Below, piece after piece: positions 1-8,500 of a DNA stretch of 36,654 bases. The stretch's first letter is position 1. The number at the start of each line of letters is the position of its first letter. This stretch comes from Acidimicrobiia bacterium (lineage in GTDB: Bacteria > Actinomycetota > Acidimicrobiia > Acidimicrobiales > Acidimicrobilacustridaceae): positions 1 through 36,654 of the forward strand of contig JAFIEP010000058.1 in NCBI GenBank assembly GCA_020832495.1, written 5' to 3'. The notes under the pieces were generated by a model that was not told the DNA's origin, did not search any database, and saw nothing but the letters and a program-made list of their open reading frames with translations. Made by a program: the position numbers and the translations under genes.

Positions 1-1
1 G

Positions 2-550
2 GGCGGGGGGGCGCGCACCGCAAATGGGGGCGCCACGGGGTGGTTCCCGGGCGGGGGGGGCGGGGGAATGTCGAGGGGGGCCTGGGCCACCGAACGACGG
101 TTGGTCGAGGCCGGGCGGCTGGCCTACGTGCTCGATGGCGACAACCTCCGGCACGGGCTCAACGGCGATCTCGGCTTCACCGCCGCCGACCGATCGGAGA
201 ACGTGCGACGGGTCGGCGAAGTGGCCCGGCTGTTCGCCGACGCCGGCGTGGTGGCCCTCGTACCGCTCATCTCCCCCTACCGTGCCGACCGGGAACGGGC
301 TCGGGCGGCGCACGCGGCCGCTGGGGTGCCGTTCTTCGAGGTCTTCGTCGACACGCCACTCGAGGTGTGCGAGCAGCGCGACCCCAAGGGGTTGTACGTG
401 AAGGCTCGGGCTGGGGAGATCACCGGGTTCACCGGCATCGACGACCCCTACGAGGCGCCCGAGCACCCCGAACTGGTGCTGCGGCCCACCGACGGCGACG
501 CCGAGGCCTTGGCAGAGCGGGTGGTGGGCCTGCTCGACGACGGACCGTGA
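2..550 (+). CDS. cysC: Adenylyl-sulfate kinase (APS kinase), 5' partial
   Basis: APS kinase phosphorylates adenosine 5'-phosphosulfate to PAPS in cytosolic sulfate activation. The frame is open from base 2. The clear family blocks are [24 protein letters not shown], then [39 protein letters not shown], and the C-terminal [32 protein letters not shown]. The ATG at 68 is not the real start: the in-frame stretch before it reads [17 protein letters not shown], which lines up residue for residue with the family's GATVWFTGLSGSGKSTIA. The Walker A lysine and several other P-loop residues are therefore replaced by glycine, methionine or arginine codons within G-rich bases at the very edge. The best explanation is base-call error at a contig end, not a dead enzyme. 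It could be a stand-alone CysC or the C-terminus of a CysNC fusion; the upstream part is missing. It ends facing the SLH gene. Confidence 0.82.
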   Translation, partial: GGGARTANGGATGWFPGGGGGGMSRGAWATERRLVEAGRLAYVLDGDNLRHGLNGDLGFTAADRSENVRRVGEVARLFADAGVVALVPLISPYRADRERARAAHAAAGVPFFEVFVDTPLEVCEQRDPKGLYVKARAGEITGFTGIDDPYEAPEHPELVLRPTDGDAEALAERVVGLLDDGP

Positions 551-554
551 TCCC

Positions 555-602
555 GAGGCATCGGGGTGCCGATCCCGCTGGGTCCGACAGTCCCGATGCC
601 TC
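555..602. terminator. Inverted repeat between convergent genes, probable bidirectional terminator
   Basis: GAGGCATCGGG at 555-565 is perfectly repeated in inverted orientation as CCCGATGCCTC at 592-602, with a 26-base spacer that can itself fold. It starts five bases after the cysC stop and lies before the end of the oppositely oriented SLH gene. There is no T-run, so it would be an intrinsic terminator of the GC-rich actinobacterial kind. Confidence 0.5.
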
Positions 603-629
603 AGGCCTCACATGTGTTCCGTCTTTCGC

Positions 630-1343
630 TCAGGGCGCGGCGGTGAGCTCCACCTGGGTTGTCATGACGGCGTGCTGCACGTTCCAGCTCGGTGGTGAGT
701 AGCCGGGCCCGAACGTGGTGTTGAACCTGGTGACCTGGGGAACGATGGTGTAGATGCCGGGCGACAGCACCTCCGAGTAGCGCACCACCCCGACGCTCCG
801 CCACGAGCCGGGTCCGTCGTTGCCACTGTTGGACGAATCGACGTAGTAGTCGTTGTCGATGCCGTTCATCGGGGCGCCGTCGAGCGTGACGCGCAGCATG
901 CACGCCGGTCGGAAGGTGATCGGCGGGTCGATCCCGAGGACGCCGTTGCTTCCGCCATGGCAGTTGGACCGCATCGACAGGTTCACGTGCACCCGTCCGG
1001 TCGTGCCCTCGGGGATGACGATCGGGTTGCTGACCCCAGGAATGTTGGTCCATCCGCCACCGGCGCCGGTGCTCAAGCTGGTGACGTTGAACGTGGCTTG
1101 GGTCTGTTGGGAGGTGTTGCCGTTCCCGACGTTCAGGTCGTACAGCCGCTGCATGAAAGCGCTCATGGCTTGGCGGCTGACGGGTTCGGCGGGCCGGTAG
1201 GTGCCGTCGGGAAACCCGGTGGAGATGCCGGTGTCGGCCATCCACTCGATCTCGTCGAAGAAGGGATTGGTGTCGGGGACGTCGCTGAACGTCTGGGTGG
1301 CGTAGGCCGTCATCCCGCTGGTGAGCAGCGCGGTGGCGGCCAC
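630..1343 (-). CDS. Secreted protein with one S-layer homology (SLH) domain; start uncertain
   Basis: Predicted extracytoplasmic protein. Near the N-terminus (about residues 18-68) it has one SLH-type repeat: TFSDVPDTNPFFDEIEWM, then GISTGFPDGTYRPAEPVSRQ and AMSAFMQRLY, the signature used for anchoring to cell-wall polymers. The remaining ~165 residues are Gly/Asn/Ser-rich beta-type sequence with no domain I recognise. The GTG at 1343 is the first usable start in frame but gives only half a signal peptide (AATALLTSGMTAYA). The open frame continues upstream as RWRHIIGIVAATALLTSG, a full signal peptide with a basic n-region, yet contains no ATG, GTG or TTG. A well-placed Shine-Dalgarno and ATG at 1441 lie one base out of frame, so an indel or an unusual start is likely. 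A substrate or partner cannot be named. Confidence 0.7.
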   Translation of the reverse strand: MAATALLTSGMTAYATQTFSDVPDTNPFFDEIEWMADTGISTGFPDGTYRPAEPVSRQAMSAFMQRLYDLNVGNGNTSQQTQATFNVTSLSTGAGGGWTNIPGVSNPIVIPEGTTGRVHVNLSMRSNCHGGSNGVLGIDPPITFRPACMLRVTLDGAPMNGIDNDYYVDSSNSGNDGPGSWRSVGVVRYSEVLSPGIYTIVPQVTRFNTTFGPGYSPPSWNVQHAVMTTQVELTAAP

Positions 1344-1438
1344 GATGCCGATGATGTGGCGCCATCGGGGACCGTTGCTCGAGGCGGTGACCTCGGTTGG
1401 GTGATCAGTGTCGGAATGGCTTGGCTCTCGCTGGTGAG

Positions 1439-1454
1439 CATGGTGGACCTCTCC
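1439..1454 (-). promoter_or_regulatory. Strong Shine-Dalgarno plus ATG, out of frame with the SLH gene by one base
   Basis: On the minus strand GGAGAGG (1448-1454) is followed six bases later by ATG (1441-1439). Translation from here gives MLTSESQAIPTLIT and then must shift by one base to enter the SLH frame (PTEVTASSNGPRWRHIIG). This looks like the native initiation site of the SLH gene with one base lost or gained around 1370-1420, either in the genome or in the assembly. Confidence 0.4.
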
Positions 1455-1581
1455 GTCGCGGATTGGACCGCTCGGTCCGCCGCAACGGAGGCTCGCCTGC
1501 CTGAACCCGTCACCCTCGTGGTCACGGCCGATGGTACGACCGCGGAGCGAGCGTAGCCCGCTGAGGGCGTGTCGTGTCGTG

Positions 1582-1599
1582 GCTCAGCTCCGGCTGAGC
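1582..1599. terminator. Short GC hairpin at the ettA stop codon
   Basis: GCTCAG (1582-1587) and CTGAGC (1594-1599) form a perfect six-base stem around a six-base loop. The stem overlaps the ettA stop codon on the minus strand. There is no T-run; terminator function is inferred from position only. Confidence 0.3.
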
Positions 1600-3263
1600 G
1601 GCCGGTACTTGATGCGATGTGGTTGCTCGGCGTCGGCACCGAGTTCCTTGCGTCGCATCGCCTCGTACTCGCTGAAGTTGCCCTCGAACCAACGCACCTG
1701 GGAGTCGCCCTCGAAGGCGAGGATGTGCGTGGCCACGCGGTCGAGGAACCAACGATCGTGGCTGATGACCACCGCACATCCGGCGAAGGCCTCGAGCCCT
1801 TCCTCGAGTGCTCGGAGGGTATCGACGTCGAGGTCGTTGGTCGGTTCATCGAGTAGGAGCAGGTTGCCGCCGCGCTTGAGGACCTTGGCCAGGTGGACCC
1901 GGTTCCGCTCGCCGCCCGACAACACACCCACTGACTTCTGCTGATCCGAACCGGTGAAGTTGAACGCCGCCACGTACGCCCGAGCGTTCATCTCGCGGGG
2001 GCCGAGGCGGATGATGTCGTTGCCGTCGGTGATCTCCTCGAACACCGTGCGCTCGGAGTCGAGCACGTCCCTGGCCTGGTCGACATAGGCCATCTCGACG
2101 GTGGGCCCGACGCGCAACGAGCCGTCGTCGGGCTGCTCCTCGCTGGTGAGCATGCGGAAAAGCGTGGTCTTGCCGGCACCGTTGGGGCCGACCACGCCGA
2201 CGATGCCGGCTCGGGGCAACGAGAAGGTGAGGTCCTCGATGAGCAGCCGGTCGCCGAAGCCCTTGCGGAGGTGCTCGGCCTCGACGACGAGGTCGCCAAG
2301 TCGGTTGCCCGAGGGAATGAAGATCTCGAGGCGATCGCTGCCGGCGTCGTCGGCGTTCGCTTCGGCGAGCAGCTTCTCGTAGGCGCCGAGGCGGGCCTTG
2401 CTCTTTGCCTGACGAGCCTTGGGCGCCATGCGCACCCACTCCAACTCGCGCTCGAGGGTGCGTTGACGCTTGGCATCGGAGCGTTCCGACTGCCGCAAGC
2501 GCTCCTGCTTCTGTTCCAGCCAGCCGGAGTAGTTGCCCTCGAAGGGGATGCCTCGGCCGTGGTCGAGTTCCAGGATCCAGCCGGCGACGTTGTCGAGGAA
2601 GTAACGGTCGTGAGTGATGGCCACCACCGTTCCCTCGTAGTCGCGCAGGAAGCGCTCCAACCAGGCCACGCTCTCGGCGTCGAGATGGTTGGTGGGCTCG
2701 TCGAGGAGCAGCAGGTCGGGACGTGACAAGAGCAAGCGGCACAGCGCCACACGACGGCGCTCACCGCCGCTGAGCGTGTCGACCGAGGCATCCGGGGGAG
2801 GGAGCCGCAAGGCGTCCATGGCGATGTCGATGGTCCGTTTCAGGTCCCACGCGCCACTGGCCTCGATCTGCTTCTCGAGTTCAGCCTGCTCCTCACCCAG
2901 CTTCTCGTAGTCGGCGTCGGGGTCGCTCCAGCCGGCGAGCACGGCGTCGTAGCGCTCGAGGAGCGTGGCGGTCTCTCCGACACCGTCCATGACGTTGCCC
3001 AGGACGTCCTTGGACTCGTCGAGCCGGGGCTCCTGTTCGAGCATGCCCACGGTGAAGCCCGCGGTCAGACGAGCCTCGCCGGTGTAGCCGTCGTCCTCTC
3101 CGGCCATGATGCGCAAGAGCGAGGACTTGCCGGCGCCGTTGGCACCGAGCACACCGATCTTCGCTCCGGGGTAGAACGAGAGGCTGACGTCGCGCAGTAC
3201 CTCGCGGTCCGGTGGGTAGAACCGGGAGACCTTGTGCATGGTGAAGATGTACTGCGCGCTCAT
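1584..3263 (-). CDS. ettA: Energy-dependent translational throttle protein EttA (ABC-F ATPase)
   Basis: A soluble ABC-F protein with two nucleotide-binding domains that binds the ribosomal E site and gates the first elongation steps according to ATP/ADP level. At 559 residues it has the usual EttA length. Visible motifs: N-terminal [29 protein letters not shown], typical of EttA; Walker A GANGAGKS (40-47); signature LSGGE (164-168) with Walker [13 protein letters not shown]; a ~100-residue linker rich in Arg/Lys (about 245-310, P-site tRNA interaction motif); second Walker A GPNGAGKT (359-366); second signature LSGGE and [12 protein letters not shown]. No membrane segments, so it is not a transporter. 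Start ATG 3263 is supported by a leaderless-type -10 (TAGGGT) six bases upstream. It is monocistronic as far as can be seen. Confidence 0.96.
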   Translation of the reverse strand: MSAQYIFTMHKVSRFYPPDREVLRDVSLSFYPGAKIGVLGANGAGKSSLLRIMAGEDDGYTGEARLTAGFTVGMLEQEPRLDESKDVLGNVMDGVGETATLLERYDAVLAGWSDPDADYEKLGEEQAELEKQIEASGAWDLKRTIDIAMDALRLPPPDASVDTLSGGERRRVALCRLLLSRPDLLLLDEPTNHLDAESVAWLERFLRDYEGTVVAITHDRYFLDNVAGWILELDHGRGIPFEGNYSGWLEQKQERLRQSERSDAKRQRTLERELEWVRMAPKARQAKSKARLGAYEKLLAEANADDAGSDRLEIFIPSGNRLGDLVVEAEHLRKGFGDRLLIEDLTFSLPRAGIVGVVGPNGAGKTTLFRMLTSEEQPDDGSLRVGPTVEMAYVDQARDVLDSERTVFEEITDGNDIIRLGPREMNARAYVAAFNFTGSDQQKSVGVLSGGERNRVHLAKVLKRGGNLLLLDEPTNDLDVDTLRALEEGLEAFAGCAVVISHDRWFLDRVATHILAFEGDSQVRWFEGNFSEYEAMRRKELGADAEQPHRIKYRPLSRS

Positions 3264-3269
3264 GGGGCG

Positions 3270-3275
3270 ACCCTA
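3270..3275 (-). promoter_or_regulatory. -10 element of ettA, leaderless type
   Basis: Minus-strand TAGGGT, six bases before the ATG at 3263, with no Shine-Dalgarno between. TTGCGT lies 19 bases further upstream as a possible -35. Transcription should start at or next to the start codon. Confidence 0.6.
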
Positions 3276-3342
3276 CCCATTGCGAGGGCACTGGACGCAA
3301 GGAGGCTCGACCGGACGGTGCCGGTGTGTCCTGGCCCGCACG

Positions 3343-3376
3343 CGACACGACCCGCCGCGAGCGGCGGGTCGTGTCG
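3343..3376. terminator. Perfect 16-bp GC-rich hairpin downstream of the NYN-domain gene
   Basis: CGACACGACCCGCCGC (3343-3358) and its exact reverse complement (3361-3376) are separated by only GA. It lies ~40 bases past the stop of the NYN gene and ~70 bases before the ettA promoter, both on the minus strand, so it probably insulates the two units. There is no T-run on either side. Confidence 0.6.
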
Positions 3377-3414
3377 GATGAACCCTGGCTCGGGTTCCTC
3401 GCTCGTGGGGAGGC

Positions 3415-4689
3415 TCAGCGTCGGCTCTTCTTGGCCGGCGCCTTCTTGGTGGTCTTCTTGGTGGCGGCCTTCTTGGCGGGTGCCTTCTTGGTCGCCTTCT
3501 TTGCCGGTGCCTTCTTGGCGGTGGCCTTCTTGGTGGTCTTCTTGGCGGCCTTCTTGGTCGCCTTCTTCGCTGGTGTCACCGGCGCCTCCTCCGAAGCTGT
3601 CTGTGCTCCGTACGTTGTACCAGTGTCGTCAAGGTCGGTGGTGTCATTCGGCTCGGTGCCCTCAGCGCCAGTGCTCACCGTCGGCCGATCAGTAGCCGGC
3701 TGTGAATGACCTGCGGGTCGGTCGGCGTCGCCGAGGTAGCGAAGGTCGATGCCGCGCCTCGGTGCGTCGATGGTGTCCACGGCGAAGCGGTAGAACTCTC
3801 CGACCTTCACCACGTCGCGAGCGCGACGTGGAGCCGGCTCACCGAGTGACTTCAATGGCACGTAGCAGCGAGCGTCGTCCACGTGCACGTAGACACCGTG
3901 AGATGCGTAGGACGACACCTCGCCGACCACTTCGGTGTCGACCGGGTGGGCGGCGACGAACTCGAGGAAAGGGAGGGGCTCGTTGACGAAGTCGGTGTTC
4001 TTCGTCGGGGTCCTGCTCCGACTCTTCTTCTTCGCTGCGGACGCGGGCTCCTCCGATGGTGCGGGACGACGAGCCGAGTCGTTGTCGCCTCGCCGTCCCT
4101 TGCCCGAGCGGCTCCGACCCTCGTCGGCGGTCTTGGGTGTATCGCTCTTCTTGGCCTTCGAGCGCGTCCTCGACTTGGAGCGGTTCTCGCTCCGCCCTCC
4201 GTCCTTCGGCTTCACCGACGACGAGTCCTTGGGCTTGCGCGCCTCGCGTACCGAGCGGCGACTCACCGGGCCACGCACGGGTGAGCGGTGCAGGAAGACC
4301 CAGCCGACGCCGGGCACGGGCTTGCCCCCGATGAGCCGCCCCTCGTCGAACAGCCACTCGTGGGTGCCGTGGAACTCCTGGAACGAGTCGTTCGAGAGGA
4401 TGGTGGCACCGGCACGCTCAGCGACCTCGATGACGAAGGCGTCCCCTCGGCCGATGGCTCCTGCAGGCGGGGTGATGATCTCGGCGTTGGCGATGGCCTC
4501 GTCGAACTCGTTGCGTTCGGCGGAGTCGATGCGATGCCCGAAGGTGGCGTCGACGATCACGGTGACCTGGCCCACTTCGTGCTCTGCGAGAAGCGCTCTC
4601 ACCGCCTCGTCGAGTTGACGCAGGCTGGGGAGCGAGCGAGCTTCTGTTGCGATGTTGGATCCGTCGACGACGACGTGTGCGAACTCCAT
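3415..4689 (-). CDS. NYN/Zc3h12a-like ribonuclease domain + S1-like domain + lysine-repeat tail
   Basis: Putative RNA-cleaving, nucleic-acid-binding protein of 424 residues. Residues ~4-135 look like a PIN-fold NYN/Zc3h12a-type nuclease: HVVVDGSNIA (Asp9), VTVIVDATFGHRI (Asp47), GRGDAFVIEVA (Asp83) and ILSNDSFQEF (Asp101) would form the acidic metal site. Residues ~140-235 are a basic, low-complexity linker (Ser/Arg/Lys). Residues ~250-320 (EVVGEVSSYASHGVYVHVDDARCYVPLKSL..RRGIDLRYLG) resemble an S1-type OB-fold. The last ~55 residues are histone H1-like AKKATKK/APAKK repeats. The ATG at 4689 was chosen because the 35 residues of possible upstream extension look non-coding and the VVVDGSN strand starts right after it. 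No partner gene is evident. The individual domains are known; I infer a role in RNA decay or processing. Confidence 0.72.
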   Translation of the reverse strand: MEFAHVVVDGSNIATEARSLPSLRQLDEAVRALLAEHEVGQVTVIVDATFGHRIDSAERNEFDEAIANAEIITPPAGAIGRGDAFVIEVAERAGATILSNDSFQEFHGTHEWLFDEGRLIGGKPVPGVGWVFLHRSPVRGPVSRRSVREARKPKDSSSVKPKDGGRSENRSKSRTRSKAKKSDTPKTADEGRSRSGKGRRGDNDSARRPAPSEEPASAAKKKSRSRTPTKNTDFVNEPLPFLEFVAAHPVDTEVVGEVSSYASHGVYVHVDDARCYVPLKSLGEPAPRRARDVVKVGEFYRFAVDTIDAPRRGIDLRYLGDADRPAGHSQPATDRPTVSTGAEGTEPNDTTDLDDTGTTYGAQTASEEAPVTPAKKATKKAAKKTTKKATAKKAPAKKATKKAPAKKAATKKTTKKAPAKKSRR

Positions 4690-4875
4690 TGGTTCCTGTT
4701 CGATAGGGCGGACGTACAGCGGGCTCCTGGACGCACCACCTCCCATTGTGGGCAGGTGGTCGACGCGCAGCTCCTGCAACGCTCCGCAACTCATGCGGCT
4801 TGCGTGGCCAGCCTAGGCGGTGAGTGCGCTGGGGCACGACATGCAGCGATGGCGGGGCTCGTGTCGCTGGAGCGC

Positions 4876-4881
4876 TACCCT
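4876..4881 (+). promoter_or_regulatory. -10 element of the HAD gene, leaderless type
   Basis: TACCCT, eight bases before GTG 4890, with no Shine-Dalgarno. It supports GTG 4890 over the upstream ATG at 4824. Confidence 0.5.
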
Positions 4882-4889
4882 CCCGCGTC

Positions 4890-5561
4890 GTGATCACAGC
4901 CGTGCTCTTCGACTTCGGTGGGGTCATCCTCACGTCCCCGTTCGATGCGTTCGCGAACTACGAACGAGCGAACGACCTGCCGTCGGGTTTCCTGCGCCAG
5001 GTGAACGCCACCAACCCCGATACCAACGCCTGGGCGCTCCTCGAACGAAGTGAGGTGACGCTCGAGGAATTCGCCGAGCGCTTCGAGGCCGAAGCAGCCG
5101 CCCTGGGTCACCAGGTGGATGCCTTCGCCGTGCTCGGGTTGCTCGCCGGCGAGCTGCGCCCGGCCATGGTGGCAGCACTCCGACGGCTGCGTGGCAGCGG
5201 CCGGTTCCAGCTCGGCTTGCTCACCAACAACTTCGTCACGGGTGACGGCGCGGTGGGCGGTGATCGCCACGAGCAGATCGCCGAGGTGCTCGCACTGTTC
5301 GACGAGATCGTCGAGTCGTCGAAGGTGGGGGTGCGCAAGCCCGATCCGCGCTTCTACGAGATGGCCTGCGAACTCCTGGGCATCAGTCCTGTCGAAGCGG
5401 TCTTCCTCGACGACCTCGGGGTCAACCTGAAGCCGGCCCGGGCCATGGGCATGACCACCATCAAGGTCGTCGACCCAGACGTCGCCCTCCGAGAGCTGAG
5501 CGAGGTCGTCGGTCTCGACCTGCTCGACGAGGTCGACGGTCAGTCGTCGCCGGCCGGGTAG
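4890..5561 (+). CDS. HAD-superfamily hydrolase (subfamily IA, epoxide-hydrolase N-domain/ACAD10-like)
   Basis: Predicted cytosolic phosphatase-type hydrolase of 223 residues. All four HAD motifs are visible: motif I VLFDFGGVI near residue 6 (nucleophile and acid/base Asp), motif II LGLLTNNF, motif III lysine in SSKVGVRKPDPRFY, and motif IV VFLDDLGVNLKPAR. GVNLKPARAMGMTTIKV is typical of the group related to the N-domain of soluble epoxide hydrolase and ACAD10. The substrate is unknown. GTG 4890 is chosen because the conserved strand (ITAVLFDFGG) begins at once and a -10 element lies just upstream. The last 22 bases overlap the 3' end of the oppositely oriented kgd gene. Confidence 0.88.
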   Translation: MITAVLFDFGGVILTSPFDAFANYERANDLPSGFLRQVNATNPDTNAWALLERSEVTLEEFAERFEAEAAALGHQVDAFAVLGLLAGELRPAMVAALRRLRGSGRFQLGLLTNNFVTGDGAVGGDRHEQIAEVLALFDEIVESSKVGVRKPDPRFYEMACELLGISPVEAVFLDDLGVNLKPARAMGMTTIKVVDPDVALRELSEVVGLDLLDEVDGQSSPAG

Positions 5562-8500
5562 GGGTCGGCGAAGGCACGGTCCATCAACTCTTCCTGCTCT
5601 TGGACGTGGATGGCCTGTGAGCCGGTCGCCGGGCTGCCCGACTCGCTGCGGCTGACCCTCCTGATCTCGTGGGTGTCCTCGAACGACTCGTAGAGGCGCC
5701 CCTTCACCCCGTTCCACGGGCCCATGTTTTCCGGTTCCTCCTGCAGCCACACCACTTGGCGGGCGGAGGGGTAGCGGTCGAGTACCTCAGCCACCTGTTC
5801 GTAGGGCCACGGGTAGAGCTGCTCGACACGTACCACCGCCACCGGAGCCCCGCGGGCATCGCGGGCGGCAGCGGCCTCGACGGCAACCTTGCCCGAGGCC
5901 AGGATCACCCGGCGCACGGCCGACGGATCCTCGACGTCGGGATCGTCCATGACTTCCCGGAACGAGCCGGTGGTGAAGTCCTCGATCGGTGACCGGGCCG
6001 CCTTGGCCCGCAACAGGGACTTCGGTGTGAACACCACGAGGGGCTTGCGTACCTCGCGGTGCATCTGGCGGCGCAGGAGGTGGAAGTACTGCGCGGCGGT
6101 GGTGGCGTTGCACACCTGGATGTTGTCCTCCGCCGCAGCGGACAGGAAGCGCTCGATGCGCGCCGACGAGTGTTCGGGGCCCTGCCCCTCGTAGCCGTGG
6201 GGCAGCAGCAGGACGAGCCCGGAGTGCTGGTGCCACTTGTCCTCGGCGGCCACGATGAACTGGTCGATGATGATCTGGGCGCCGTTCACGAAGTCGCCGA
6301 ACTGGGCCTCCCACATGACGAGCACATCGGGGTTGGCCACCGAGTAGCCGTACTCGAACCCCAGGGCGGCGAACTCGCTGAGCAGCGAGTCGTAGAGCCA
6401 GAAGCGGGCGCCGTTGCGGGCCACGGCATCGAGCGGTGTGTGCTCCGCCTCGGTTCCGAAGTCGGTGAGGACACCGTGGCGCTGCGAGAACGTCCCGCGG
6501 CGGCTGTCCTGGCCGGCGAGGCGCACCGAGGTACCTTCGTGGAGCAGCGTGCCGATGGCCAACGACTCGCCGAGCGCCCAGTCGACCTGACCTTCGTCGT
6601 GGAACATGCGGTCGCGCGCATCGAACTGCCGGGCCAGCTTCGGGTGGACGCTGAACCCCTCCGGCGGGGTCGACAGCGCGGCGTACACCTCGTCGATGAC
6701 CGAGCGGTCGACCCCGGTGGGGGCTGGTGGCAGGACACCGACCGGTGGCGGCGACGGGCGGGCCCGCGTCCCCTCCGGCGGCGCTGCTTGGCGGGTCTCC
6801 TCGAGCGCCGTCTGCAGCCGCTCGGAGAAGTTGGCCAGCGCAGCCTCGGCGTCGTCGAGGGAGATGTCACCGCGCTTGACCAGCGCCTCGGTGTAGATCT
6901 TGCGGATGCTGCGGCGCTGTTCGATCTTGTTGTACATGGCCGGCTGGGTGTACGAGGGGTCGTCGCCCTCGTTGTGCCCGTGGCGGCGGTAGCACACCAT
7001 GTCGATGACGACGTCTTTGTGGAAGCGTTGCCGGTAGGCGAACGCCAACTCGGCCACCCGTACGCAGGCCTCGGGGTCGTCGCCGTTCACGTGGAAGATG
7101 GGGGCCTGCACCATCTTGGCCACGTCGGTGCAGTACTCCGATGAGCGCGCCGACTGCGGCGGTGTGGTGAAGCCGAGCTGGTTGTTGATGATGAGGTGGA
7201 CGGTGCCACCCACCCGGTAGCCCTTGATGAGCGAGAGGTTGAGCGTCTCGGCTACCACGCCCTGTCCGGCGAAGGCGGCGTCGCCGTGGATGAGGATGGG
7301 CAGCACGGGGTACTGCCCGGGCGGCTCGATCTGGTCCATTCGGGCTCGCGTCATGCCGACCACCACGGGGTCGACCGCCTCGAGGTGGGACGGGTTGGCG
7401 GCCAGTTCGACCTCGATGGTGTTGCCCGCCCGCGAGGTGAACTTGCCGGATTGCCCCAGGTGGTACTTCACGTCGCCCGATCCCTGGGTGGAGGCCGGGT
7501 CGATGTTGCCCTCGAACTCCTTGAACATCTGCTCGTAGGTCTTGCCCACGATGTTCACCAACACGTTCAGACGCCCGCGGTGGGCCATGCCCATCACCGC
7601 GGCGGACATGTCGGCATCCGCGGCGCGCGAGAGCACGGCATCGAGCAGCGGGATGGCGCTCTCGGCGCCGTCGATCCCGAAGCGCTTCTGCCCGACGTAC
7701 TTCGTGGCCAGGAACTTCTCGATGGCCTCCGCCGCGTTGAGCCGGTCCAGGATGTGCAGCTGTTCGTCGCCGCTGAGCTCGAGGTCGACGCCCTCCACCT
7801 GCTCTTGGATCCATGCCTTCTCGGCCGGTTCGCTGATGTGCATGTACTCGATGCCCACCGTGCGGCAGTAGGCGTCGCGCAAGACATGGAGAAGGTCGCC
7901 CAGGCGCATGCGTTCGGCACCGGCGATGCCGCTGGCCAGGAACGTGCGGTCGAGATCCCAGATGGTGAGCCCGTAGGTGGCCGGGTCCAACTCTGGGTGC
8001 ATGTGGGGTTCTTCGCTCGACAGCGGATCGAGGTCGGCAATGAGATGACCGCGCACCCGGTGCATGTTCACCAGGCGGTCTACCTTGACCTGCTTGGCCA
8101 CCGCCGCGTCCACGCTGTCGAGGGGGTTGACGTCCTGGCGCCACTGCACGGCCTCGTAGGGCACGCCCACCGAGCGGAACACGTCGTCGTAGAACCCGTC
8201 AGCGCCGAGCAGCAGCTGGTGCACCCGCTTGAGGAACATGCCCGACTCGGCGCCCTGGATGATGCGGTGGTCGTAGGTCGACGAGACGGTGATGACCTTC
8301 GACACGCCCATGCCGGCCAGCGCGGCGGGATCGGCGCCCTGGTACTGCGCCGGGAAGTCGATGCTGCCCACCCCGACGATGAGACCCTGGCCGGGCATGA
8401 GCCGGGGCACCGACGCCACGGTACCGATCGTGCCGGGGTTCGTGAGGGTCACGGTCACGCCGGCGAAGTCGTCGGGCGTGAGCTTGCCGGTGCGGACCTT

